A stretch of 12,197 nucleotides of DNA from Nanobdellota archaeon (GTDB taxonomy: Archaea; Nanobdellota; Nanobdellia; Pacearchaeales; GW2011-AR1): positions 1 through 12,197 of the forward strand of contig JAHISS010000048.1 in assembly GCA_018817905.1 (NCBI GenBank). The letters are read 5' to 3'. The translations under genes were made by a program, and so were the position numbers. Positions 4,180 to 11,440 of this stretch are shown one piece after another. The stretch's first letter is position 1; each line of letters starts with the position of its first letter. Under the pieces are notes generated by a model that worked only from the letters and a program-made list of their open reading frames with translations, was not told the origin of the DNA and searched no databases.

Positions 4180-6717
4180 TTAAGAAAAATCCCTTAAATC
4201 TGTTTTATCCAAATCGTCGTCGCGTGGAACCTTAACGATGTCTGCGACCTTGTCGCCGTCTTTTATCTTGACTACCCGCACGCCCTGTGTTGCTCGGCCC
4301 ATTACGCGAAGGTCTTTCATGCCCATTCTGATGGCAGTCCCTTTTGTTGTCGTGACTATGACTGAATCCTTGTTGTCTACTGATAAGGACCTTACAATAT
4401 TTCCTGTTTTGTCTGAAATTTTTAGATTGATTACGCCTTTGCTTCCTCTGGCGGTTTTTCTGTATTCTCCAAGGTCGGAGCGCTTTCCGTAACCTTTTTC
4501 TGTTACTGTCAAGATTGTTGTTTCTCCTTTTTTGGGCATTACTTCCAAAGAAACTACTTCATCATTTGCCGAAAGGTCTGCTCCCTTGACTCCGTAGCTT
4601 GAGCGGCCCATTGACCTTACTTCACTAGAACTGAATCTTACTGCGTTTCCTTTTTTCTTGATTAACAAAACCTCTTGTCCGTCTTCGATGTACTTGACGT
4701 CGATTATTGAGTCGGAGCCGTCTGCGGGGAGGTTCATAACTCTAACTCCTGTGGCTCTTGGTTTGGACAAATCCTTAAGGGGCAACTTCTTGACAATTCC
4801 TTTCCTTGTTCCGAAGAACAGATAACCTTGTTCGAAATTCTTTATGTTTCTAACGTCCACTATTTCTTCGTCTCTTAGGCTGAACAAGTTTGCCAGAGCG
4901 CGACCTTTGCTTTGTCTGCTTGCATCTGGGACGTCGTTTGCTTTTAGCCAGAAGACTCTTCCACGGGTTGTGAAGAATAGTAAAGTGTCATGAGTTGAGC
5001 AAGTCAGCAAGTGAACTACGAAATCTTCATCTTTTAGATTTGTGCCGACTGAGCCGGTGCCGCCGCGCTTTTGTTCTTTGTAGAGTTTGACGTCGACTCT
5101 CTTTATGTATTCTGATTTTGTGATTGTCACAACAACGTCTTTCTTTTCGATTAAATCTTTTTCTGCAAGTTCGTCTATTTTCTTTATGATTCTTGTTCTT
5201 CTTTCATCGCCATAATCTTTTTTCAAATCTGAGACTTCTTTTTTGATTACGTTAAGAATTTCGCTTTCGCTGCCAAGGAGTTTCTTTAAACGTTCAATTG
5301 TCTCTTTTAGTTTCTTCTCTTCGTCCTTGAGCTTCTGTGATTCCATGGACGTCAATTGCTGTAGTTTTGTTTCTAGAACCGCCCTTGCCTGACGTGTTGT
5401 TAGACTGAATTTGGACATTAAGCCGGAATGGGCCTCTGTGGCATTTTTGCTTTTCTTTATGAAGTCTACAATCTTATCGATTTGATCTAGTGCGATTAGC
5501 AGGCCGAGAACGATTTCCAATCTATCTTCTGCTTTTTTCAATTCGAATTTAGAACGGTTTGTAACTATCCTGATTCTGTATTTAACGTATTCCGAAATTA
5601 TGTCTATTAGTTTTAGCGTTTTTGGTTGTTTTCCGACGAGGGCGATTATGTTTGCGTCGAAGTTTGTCTGCATTCTCGTTAGTTTGTATAATTTGTTTAC
5701 TGTGTATTTTGGTGTTGAATTTTTCTTTAGTTCGATTACGATTCTGACTTTTCCTTTTGAAGATTCGTCTCTTAAGTCAGAGATGTCTGGGAGTTTTTTT
5801 TCTGTTGCGAGTTTTGCAATATCCTTCACCAAGTCTGCTTTGTTAACCATGTAAGGAATTTCTGTCACGACGATGGAAGTTTTTCCGCCCTTTTCTTCTA
5901 AAGTGTGTTTTGCGCGCATAACGACTTTTCCCTTCCCTGTTTTGTACATTTCTTTTATTCCAGGTCCTGAAGCTGTTCCGCCTGTTGGAAAATCTGGACC
6001 GGTTACAATTTCTGTTAAATCTTCTATTGTTATTTTTGGATTTTTTATGTACGCAATGATTGCATCGCAAAGTTCAGACAAATTGTGCGGAGGGATATTT
6101 GTGGCCATGCCAACTGCGATGCCTGTTGCGCCGTTCAAGAGAAGGTTTGGGAGTTTTGCGGGGAGTGTTTCAGGTTCTTTTACCGAATTGTCGAAGTTAG
6201 GATTCATTACGACGGTGTTTTTGTCTAAATCTCCAAGAAGTTCTGAGGAAATTTTGCTTAGTTTTGCTTCTGTATATCTCATTGCCGCTGGCGAGTCTCC
6301 GTCCATGCTGCCGAAGTTTCCTTGCCCTTTTACTAGAGGATATCTTAATGAGAATTCTTGGGCCATTCGGACCATTGCGTTGTAGACAGATTGGTCTCCG
6401 TGAGGATGGTATTTACCTAGAACTTCACCAACGACTGCGGCGGATTTTCTTGTTGGCTTTGAGGGATCTAAGCCGATGGAATGCATAGCGTAGAGGATTC
6501 GTCGGTGCACGGGTTTTAATCCGTCTTCGACGCTTGGAAGCGCTCGGTCAACTATAACTGACATTGCGTAATCGATGTAGGATTTTTCCATCTCTTCAAC
6601 TATTTCTGCGCCTTGAATGCCTGGCTCGTCGCTAATTTGGTCTTTTTTTCGGCGCTTTCGCTCTTCTTCATCTGCTTCCATTGTTAGTTTTTCTTCGTCG
6701 ATTTCTTTTGGTGTCAT
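4180..6717 (-). CDS. gyrA: DNA gyrase subunit A
   Basis: An 845-aa protein, the breakage-rejoining and DNA-wrapping subunit of gyrase, which introduces negative supercoils as A2B2. After a charged N-terminal extension (about 35 residues) come IDYAMSVIVDRALP, GLKPVHRRILYAM and KYHPHGDQSVYNAM. The catalytic tyrosine is Y148 in AAMRYTEAKL. A coiled-coil tower (about 385-520) follows. The GyrA box QKRGGTG (about 548-554) opens the six-bladed wrapping domain and marks it as GyrA rather than ParC. At the E. coli Ser83 and Asp87 positions it has Q109 and N113. ATG 6717 overlaps the preceding stop as ATGA, and a Shine-Dalgarno GGAG (6726-6729) lies 8 nt upstream. The last 25 codons belong to a duplicated segment whose other copy is at 3500-3574, so the present C-terminus was probably supplied by recombination. 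Confidence 0.97.
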   Translation of the reverse strand: MTPKEIDEEKLTMEADEEERKRRKKDQISDEPGIQGAEIVEEMEKSYIDYAMSVIVDRALPSVEDGLKPVHRRILYAMHSIGLDPSKPTRKSAAVVGEVLGKYHPHGDQSVYNAMVRMAQEFSLRYPLVKGQGNFGSMDGDSPAAMRYTEAKLSKISSELLGDLDKNTVVMNPNFDNSVKEPETLPAKLPNLLLNGATGIAVGMATNIPPHNLSELCDAIIAYIKNPKITIEDLTEIVTGPDFPTGGTASGPGIKEMYKTGKGKVVMRAKHTLEEKGGKTSIVVTEIPYMVNKADLVKDIAKLATEKKLPDISDLRDESSKGKVRIVIELKKNSTPKYTVNKLYKLTRMQTNFDANIIALVGKQPKTLKLIDIISEYVKYRIRIVTNRSKFELKKAEDRLEIVLGLLIALDQIDKIVDFIKKSKNATEAHSGLMSKFSLTTRQARAVLETKLQQLTSMESQKLKDEEKKLKETIERLKKLLGSESEILNVIKKEVSDLKKDYGDERRTRIIKKIDELAEKDLIEKKDVVVTITKSEYIKRVDVKLYKEQKRGGTGSVGTNLKDEDFVVHLLTCSTHDTLLFFTTRGRVFWLKANDVPDASRQSKGRALANLFSLRDEEIVDVRNIKNFEQGYLFFGTRKGIVKKLPLKDLSKPRATGVRVMNLPADGSDSIIDVKYIEDGQEVLLIKKKGNAVRFSSSEVRSMGRSSYGVKGADLSANDEVVSLEVMPKKGETTILTVTEKGYGKRSDLGEYRKTARGSKGVINLKISDKTGNIVRSLSVDNKDSVIVTTTKGTAIRMGMKDLRVMGRATQGVRVVKIKDGDKVADIVKVPRDDDLDKTDLRDFS
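4185..4257. repeat. Direct repeat, inner copy: working gyrA 3' end
   Basis: Partner of 3502-3574 (71/73 identical). It is in frame with gyrA and supplies its last residues, with TCT-TAA where the remnant has TAA directly. Upstream coding sequence in gyrA (from 4258) has no counterpart beside the outer copy, which fixes one recombination boundary at 4257/4258. Confidence 0.93.
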
Positions 6718-7448
6718 TTTAGTTTCTCCAGAATTTGTTTAGTTAACTTCTTAGCAAGAACATAATATTTTTTAACTTCCTGTTCAGTAATCTCTTTTCG
6801 TTCCTTGTATAATTTTTCAATTTTTTGCAACAGTTTGTTTTCAATTAAGCAATCGAGATTATTAAGGCAGGTTGTAAAATCAAAATCCAACGTATTACCC
6901 TCGAGGAAATTCAATATTTGGAGTTTTCTTCTTAAATGCGAGTAATACGCCTTAGTGAGGTTCCAACCGGAATTTCTTTTGAAGTATCCTTCTAATTCGA
7001 TGTAATCTTTTGTTTTGATATAATCTTTTAAATTTTCCGAAGAGAGAGGATGTTGTTCAAGATAGGTTCTAAATTTTTCAAAATCTTCTGTTGAATAAAT
7101 CACCTTAGAACCGCAAATTATGGTAATCCACGACGACCACGCTCCTTCACGGTAAATATGTTCTTTGTAATCTTCGAGTGGTCGAAAATGAACGATGCTT
7201 GGTTTTAGGTCTGTTAATTCTACATGTTTTAAGATGTCTTCTTCTTTTTGAAATTTCATTCCGTTGTCTTCCTTGAGCAAGATTAATAAATCAATATCCG
7301 ACTTTCCTAACACGAATTCTCCTGTGTTGTAAGAACCAAAAATAAGGATTCCTGCGAGATTATCTCTCAATCTGTTTAAGCAGATGTTTGTTATTCTCTT
7401 TTCGGTTGCTTCTTTGACTTCCTGATTTTCTGTTTCTTTAAGTGTCAT
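6714..7448 (-). CDS. Nucleotidyltransferase (Pol-beta/MNT superfamily) with helical C-terminal domain
   Basis: A 244-aa protein. Residues about 30-120 carry the minimal nucleotidyltransferase core: GILIFGSYNTG (G38, S39, G43), then SDIDLLILL with the metal-binding pair D51 and D53. The expected third carboxylate in the next core strand is not evident (KPSIVHFRP near 82-90), so activity is uncertain. Residues about 135-244 are helical and Lys/Glu-rich, like the substrate-binding or HEPN-like partner regions of this group. The family moves nucleotides onto proteins, tRNA or small molecules, and MNT-type members act as antitoxins by AMPylating HEPN toxins. The gene sits inside the gyrase operon, overlapping its neighbours by ATGA at both ends, with a GAGG Shine-Dalgarno (7459-7462). 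A target linked to gyrase is suggested by position only. Confidence 0.8.
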   Translation of the reverse strand: MTLKETENQEVKEATEKRITNICLNRLRDNLAGILIFGSYNTGEFVLGKSDIDLLILLKEDNGMKFQKEEDILKHVELTDLKPSIVHFRPLEDYKEHIYREGAWSSWITIICGSKVIYSTEDFEKFRTYLEQHPLSSENLKDYIKTKDYIELEGYFKRNSGWNLTKAYYSHLRRKLQILNFLEGNTLDFDFTTCLNNLDCLIENKLLQKIEKLYKERKEITEQEVKKYYVLAKKLTKQILEKLK

Positions 7449-7627
7449 TTTAACTTGTCCTCTTCATGGTGAATTAAAAGTTCTCTTTGATTATCATTAA
7501 ATTCAAAATGGACGTGTGCTCTGCTGTCCTGCAGTTCTTTCAATTTTTTTATTAATACTTCTATTTCTGAATCATTTAGTTCGATTTCGATAACTTCTCC
7601 GTTTACGTTGAATGTTTTGTCTTCCAT
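7445..7627 (-). CDS. Small 60-aa protein in the gyrase operon, unknown function
   Basis: A 60-aa protein from ATG 7627, one nucleotide after the gyrB stop (TAA-A-ATG). A longer frame starting inside gyrB (7687) exists, but the downstream ATG fits the tight operon better. Composition is acidic: a short beta hairpin (FNVNGEVIEIEL), an amphipathic helix (NDSEIEVLIKKLKELQ), then a strand pair ending in ELLIHHEEDKLK. I do not recognise a family. The stop overlaps the nucleotidyltransferase start (ATGA), so the two are translationally coupled and may work as a pair, for example a small regulator with its enzyme. This is inference. Confidence 0.65.
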   Translation of the reverse strand: MEDKTFNVNGEVIEIELNDSEIEVLIKKLKELQDSRAHVHFEFNDNQRELLIHHEEDKLK

Positions 7628-7628
7628 T

Positions 7629-10600
7629 TTAGATGTCCAAGTTTGCCTCATGCGCGCGTTCAGATATAAACTGTCTTCTTGCTTCAACGTTGTCCCCCAT
7701 TAACCTTGAAAATACTTCGTCTGCTTTTACTGTGTCTTCAATTGTGACTCTTTTTAGAAGCCTTGTTTTTGGATCCATTGTTGTTTCCCAGAGCTGTTCG
7801 GGATTCATCTCGCCGAGACCTTTGAATCTTTGAACGTTGACATTTTCTCCCATCTTGGAAACTAGTTTTTTTAATTCATCGTCGGAGTAAATGTAATGCG
7901 TGCTCTTTTTTCTGACTTTGTAAAGTGGGGGGACAGCGAGGTAAATGTTGCCGTTTTCTATTAATCTTGGCAGGAAGCGGAAGAAGAAAGTTAAGAGAAG
8001 TGTTGAAATGTGCGCACCGTCCACGTCTGCATCAGTCATGATGATTACCTTGGCGTATCTTAATTTTTCGATGTTGAATTGCTCGCCGACGCCTGTGCCG
8101 ATTGCAGTTATGAGATTTGCCACCTCTTCTGAAGAGAGCGCTTTGATGGGATTTGCTTTTTCGACGTTTAGGATTTTTCCTTTTAGGGGAAGGATTGCTT
8201 GGAACTCTTTGTTTCTGCCTTGTTTTGCGCTGTTGTGAACAAAGATCCCTGAAGAGAGAGCGAAGTTGTGAGTGTTTGGAATTTCGAGGTCATACACGTC
8301 GATTTTCTCATTCAGAAATTCGATTCTTTTTATCTTGTGATTATAATGCTCTACTGCTTCAAGCATTTTTCCCGCATCATCATTAAAAAATCTTGAACAA
8401 AATGTTTTCATGCTCAATATAGATTTGTCGTTGTTCTTTATTCTAACCTCATCAAACCCTGCTAAGTCTCCGTAACTTTCAATTACTTTTTTCATTAGAC
8501 TTATCGTCTTGTTGTAATAAGTTTTGTCATAAGACTCCTTCCTTTTCTTTCTAAATTCCTGAGTCCACTGCTCTTTTGTCTTCTGTCTTCTCCAAATTAA
8601 AAGCACCTCATCTCTCCACTGCTCCCGCGCAAGCCCTGACAAATATTCTTTGGCATCGGGATTTTTTTCAAAAAAGCTCCTGACTTTTTCTGCAGCCATC
8701 TTTCTATTTTTCGGATTAGCCCAATAAAGTCTCTGCGACTTGTTAAGGAGCGCATTATTTTTCATTCTGTACTCTTCGTTGTCGTTATAAAATTCAATGA
8801 ATTTTTTTGTCATAAAGTTTTTATAATCCGGATTTTGCCATTGTTTTTTCGCTCTTGCCGAGAGCATTTCTTTGACTTCCGGCTGTGAAGCCCATTGCCT
8901 GACTTTTTCTCGGTATTCTGCACACTTGTGCGCCTCCACTGACTTTTCTTTGACATCTGGCCTGTGAAGTGTTTTTTCTAAGTGATTTGCATGAGTCATC
9001 AAATGCTCTCCTTTTGACATACGAATTAGGTTCGTTGGATTGTTGTTCAATTTGTCAAAATCAATATGATGCCTGTGTTCACCCTGCTCTTCAGGATAAG
9101 TTTTATTCTTGAGATTATACTCATCTGCTAACAAGTGGGTAAAAACCCATGTTTTCTGCGGATCCCAGACCATTTCGTAACCGTCGATGGTGATTCTGCC
9201 GCCGATTCTTGAGATTCTTCTATGAAGCGGCATCAGCGAGTCCTGGTTAGTTAAATTCTCTGCTTCTTTGTAAGTTCCATCTCTTAACATGAACTTATGG
9301 TCCTGCGTACAGACAATCTCTTCATCGTTATCTAGAGTGATTTTTATAACGTTGGCGTTCTCCTTCGTTATTCTTGCGTTGGTTATTTTTTCAATTCCTA
9401 CTGAACCGTTTTCTTTCAAGGTATAACAATAATTCTCTTTTCCCTGCATGCCCTCCTCGACCAGCTCAATGAATGAAATGTTCCTGCCGTCTGCAAGTGC
9501 TATTTTTGTGTCTCCTGAGAAACAACCGCCAGCTGAATCTCCCTCCACGATGTAGAGTTCTGTTTCGTTTGATTTTTTTCTTGAACAGTCTGCGAGTTTT
9601 CCTGGAAGGCCCCCGACGGAGAATGCGCTCTTTCTTCTCACGAGGTCCTTTGCTTTTTTTGCAGCGTTTCTTGCGTTTTGAGAATCTAATGCCTTGCTAA
9701 CTATCCTTCTTGCGATTGGAGGATTTTCTTCGAAGAATTCTTGGAGAGCCGCCATTGATACGCGGTCCACGATACCTTTTATTTCGCTGTTGCCAAGTTT
9801 TGTTTTTGTCTGGCCTTCGAATTGCGGCTCTGGAACTTTCACAGAAATTATCGCTGTCAAACCTTCTCGAACATCATCTCCGGTGAGATTTCCATTTTTA
9901 GACATTTTGTTTTTGTTTGAATAATCGTTGATTGCTCTTGTTAAAGCTGTTTTGAATCCTATAACATGAGTTCCGCCTTCAACGGTGTTAATTGTGTTTA
10001 CAAAACCAAGGACATTTTCTTGATAGCCGCTGTTGTATTGCACTGCGACTTCGACCACGACGCCGTTGTCTTGTTTTGTGTAGTAAACCGGCTTGTGTAA
10101 TGCTTCCTTTGTTTTATTTACCCATTTTACAAACTCTTCTAAACCGCCGTCGTAATGGAATGTTTCTTTCTTTCCTGTTTTTTCTTCTTTAAGAGTTATC
10201 TTTACGCCTTTATTTAAAAACGCAATTTCTCTAAATCTTGTTTGCAGAACATTGAAATCGAATTCGGTCAGTGAGAAAATTGTATCGTCCGGGGTGAAAG
10301 TTATTTCAGTGCCTGTGTCATTTTTTTCTACCTTGCCTACGACTTTCAATGCGTAGATTGGTTTGCCGATTTTGTATTCCTGCTTGTGAACCTTTCCGTC
10401 GCGTTTTACTTTTACAATCATGTGTTTTGAAAGAGCGTTGACAACCGAGATTCCGACTCCGTGTAAGCCACCTGAGACTGCGTAGCTTCCTTTGTCGAAT
10501 TTTCCGCCTGCGTGCAGTTTTGTGATTGCAATTTCTAGTGCTGGTTTTTTATAGATTGGGTGGGGGCCTACAGGAATTCCACGACCGTTGTCAATTACTG

Positions 10601-10823
10601 TGACTGAGCCGTCTACGTTGATTGTAACGTCTATTTTGTCACAGTGGCCTGCCATTGCCTCGTCTACGGAATTGTCTACAACTTCATAAACAAGGTGATG
10701 CAATCCTTGTTTGGATGTGCTTCCGATATACATTGCCGGCCTGTGCCGCACTCCGTCTAAGCCTTCCAAAACCTTAATATTTTTGGATGAATAACTCTTA
10801 GCGGATTCTGATTTGTCAACCAT
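7629..10823 (-). CDS. gyrB: DNA gyrase subunit B, interrupted by an in-frame intein
   Basis: A 1064-aa precursor giving a 633-aa GyrB after removal of the 431-aa intein (434-864). GyrB is the ATPase subunit that drives supercoiling with GyrA. The GHKL ATPase motifs are intact: EVVDNSVDEA (from E47), DNGRGIP (78-84) and GGLHGVG (118-124). The transducer follows, then TOPRIM with EGDSAGG (E427) at the intein junction, and after the intein PLKGK, the metal site DADVDG, and RFKGLGEMN near the C-terminus. The spliced length matches the short GyrB forms found in many bacteria and archaea. ATG 10823 is preceded by a box A at 10859-10866, giving a leader of about 14 nt with a weak AGGT Shine-Dalgarno. 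It heads the operon ending with gyrA. Archaeal gyrase is regarded as acquired from bacteria. Confidence 0.96.
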   Translation of the reverse strand: MVDKSESAKSYSSKNIKVLEGLDGVRHRPAMYIGSTSKQGLHHLVYEVVDNSVDEAMAGHCDKIDVTINVDGSVTVIDNGRGIPVGPHPIYKKPALEIAITKLHAGGKFDKGSYAVSGGLHGVGISVVNALSKHMIVKVKRDGKVHKQEYKIGKPIYALKVVGKVEKNDTGTEITFTPDDTIFSLTEFDFNVLQTRFREIAFLNKGVKITLKEEKTGKKETFHYDGGLEEFVKWVNKTKEALHKPVYYTKQDNGVVVEVAVQYNSGYQENVLGFVNTINTVEGGTHVIGFKTALTRAINDYSNKNKMSKNGNLTGDDVREGLTAIISVKVPEPQFEGQTKTKLGNSEIKGIVDRVSMAALQEFFEENPPIARRIVSKALDSQNARNAAKKAKDLVRRKSAFSVGGLPGKLADCSRKKSNETELYIVEGDSAGGCFSGDTKIALADGRNISFIELVEEGMQGKENYCYTLKENGSVGIEKITNARITKENANVIKITLDNDEEIVCTQDHKFMLRDGTYKEAENLTNQDSLMPLHRRISRIGGRITIDGYEMVWDPQKTWVFTHLLADEYNLKNKTYPEEQGEHRHHIDFDKLNNNPTNLIRMSKGEHLMTHANHLEKTLHRPDVKEKSVEAHKCAEYREKVRQWASQPEVKEMLSARAKKQWQNPDYKNFMTKKFIEFYNDNEEYRMKNNALLNKSQRLYWANPKNRKMAAEKVRSFFEKNPDAKEYLSGLAREQWRDEVLLIWRRQKTKEQWTQEFRKKRKESYDKTYYNKTISLMKKVIESYGDLAGFDEVRIKNNDKSILSMKTFCSRFFNDDAGKMLEAVEHYNHKIKRIEFLNEKIDVYDLEIPNTHNFALSSGIFVHNSAKQGRNKEFQAILPLKGKILNVEKANPIKALSSEEVANLITAIGTGVGEQFNIEKLRYAKVIIMTDADVDGAHISTLLLTFFFRFLPRLIENGNIYLAVPPLYKVRKKSTHYIYSDDELKKLVSKMGENVNVQRFKGLGEMNPEQLWETTMDPKTRLLKRVTIEDTVKADEVFSRLMGDNVEARRQFISERAHEANLDI
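8232..9524 (-). other. GyrB intein with HNH homing endonuclease (431 aa)
   Basis: The first residue is Cys (codon 9522-9524) after VEGDSAGG; the last is Asn (8232-8234), followed by Ser of SAKQGR. Intein-numbered splicing blocks: A CFSGDTKIALADG (1-13); B with TQDH (T73, H76); F VYDLEIPNTHNFAL (410-423); G GIFVHN (426-431) with penultimate His430 and Asn431. These are all the residues of a class 1 intein, so splicing should work. The endonuclease part has HRHHID, NN-P-NL and two later His (150-178), typical of HNH nucleases, rather than LAGLIDADG. A run of aromatic-centred helical repeats follows (about 205-330), then a region (339-397) that may bind DNA. The site within the TOPRIM EGDSA motif is a known intein position in GyrB. 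Confidence 0.95.
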
Positions 10824-10858
10824 CTGAGAACCTTTATGATAGATAAAGTTGAATTTGG

Positions 10859-10866
10859 TTTATAAA
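10859..10866 (-). promoter_or_regulatory. gyrB: Box A of the gyrase operon
   Basis: TTTATAAA is centred about 26 nt from a predicted start near 10837, leaving a leader of roughly 14 nt before ATG 10823. It lies in the 103-nt gap after rpl24e, so the gyrase genes need not depend on read-through from the ribosomal operon. Confidence 0.6.
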
Positions 10867-10926
10867 CTTTACTGTGGTGAGATGCAGTTTATCGACGGTA
10901 AAATTATGTTTTGGAAGAAATGGAGT

Positions 10927-11154
10927 TTATTTTATGTTGGCTTTTTCTTTTGGCTCTGCTTCTCTCGCTCTTGCCTTTTCTCGAGTTATGTGGAAAGCTT
11001 CGGTCCAACGGATTTTTCGCTTGTCGCGCTTTAATTTTTCCGAATTGGCGCGGCACTTGCTTGAGCAAAAATAATTAACAGTTCCTGAATTTTTTATTAC
11101 ATGAGTTCCTTTTGAGGGATGACTTTCTTTTCCGCAGAATGTGCATTTTGTCAT
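10927..11154 (-). CDS. rpl24e: Large-subunit ribosomal protein L24e (eL24)
   Basis: A 75-aa protein with the L24e zinc finger: CTFC (C4, C7) and C30/C34 in NYFCSSKC. The family signature SEKLKRDKRKIRWTEAF follows, then a basic tail of variable length. It is part of the archaeal 50S subunit. The start overlaps the rps28e stop as ATGA, and an AAGGAG Shine-Dalgarno lies 6 nt before the ATG inside the end of rps28e. It is the third gene of the L7Ae-S28e-L24e operon. In many archaea nucleoside diphosphate kinase and aIF2 follow; here gyrB follows instead. Confidence 0.95.
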   Translation of the reverse strand: MTKCTFCGKESHPSKGTHVIKNSGTVNYFCSSKCRANSEKLKRDKRKIRWTEAFHITREKARAREAEPKEKANIK

Positions 11155-11438
11155 GATGCGCTCCTTCCTTGACTGCCTTTGATTCGACGGGCTTCGATTT
11201 CTGTTTCGCGCAAAGTTATCAAGTCTCCGATTTTTACCGGGCCTTTGATGTTTCGCCTCATTGAGCGCCCTTTGTTTTTTCCTTCGAGAATTTTTATCTT
11301 TGCTTGAGTTACTTCGCCACGAGCTCCGGTGCGCCCGATAAATTGTTCGACCAAAGCATTAACTGCCTGGCCTTCTGTGATTTTTCCCATACTGGATTCT
11401 CCGCCAGTTTTATCCTTTGTCTTTTGCTGTTTAGCCAT
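11151..11438 (-). CDS. rps28e: Small-subunit ribosomal protein S28e (eS28)
   Basis: A 95-aa protein whose core (about residues 22-83) is typical S28e: AVNALVEQFIGRTGARGEVTQAKIKILEGKNKGRSMRRNIKGPVKIGDLITLRETEIEARRI in family terms, ending with the usual LRETExEARR. It is part of the archaeal 30S subunit near the mRNA exit. The family is usually about 70 aa; here a Lys/Gln-rich N-terminal extension (MAKQQKTKDKTGG and following) and a short GSQGRSAS tail are extra. ATG 11438 lies 2 nt after the L7Ae stop; an in-frame TTG at 11444 would overlap that stop and add two residues. An internal ATG (MGKITE) would give a normal-length protein and is a real alternative start. Confidence 0.93.
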   Translation of the reverse strand: MAKQQKTKDKTGGESSMGKITEGQAVNALVEQFIGRTGARGEVTQAKIKILEGKNKGRSMRRNIKGPVKIGDLITLRETEIEARRIKGSQGRSAS

Positions 11439-11440
11439 TT

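Larger units (their letters stand above)
3575..4257. mobile_element. Candidate mini-cassette: toxin-antitoxin pair inserted at the gyrA 3' end
   Basis: One repeat period is exactly 683 nt: the unique toxin-antitoxin DNA plus the gyrA end now in use. Simplest reading: DNA carrying the pair and its own gyrA 3' end recombined at the GGC codon of GDKVAD. It restored gyrA with a synonymous change and one added Ser, and left the old 24-codon end behind (3500-3574). This mirrors integrative elements that use the 3' end of a conserved gene as attachment site. No integrase, transposase or terminal inverted repeat is visible, so the entry mechanism is unknown. Plain homologous recombination with a related strain that already had this arrangement is an alternative. 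Confidence 0.5.

Noticed and set aside
5873..6385. 170-codon plus-strand frame inside gyrA
   Set aside because: Antisense shadow of a highly conserved part of gyrA; no start signals.
7629..10823. Unusual GyrB length taken as a gene fusion or frameshift
   Set aside because: The extra 431 residues are a precise intein with Cys1 and His-Asn end; the flanking GyrB sequence joins perfectly.
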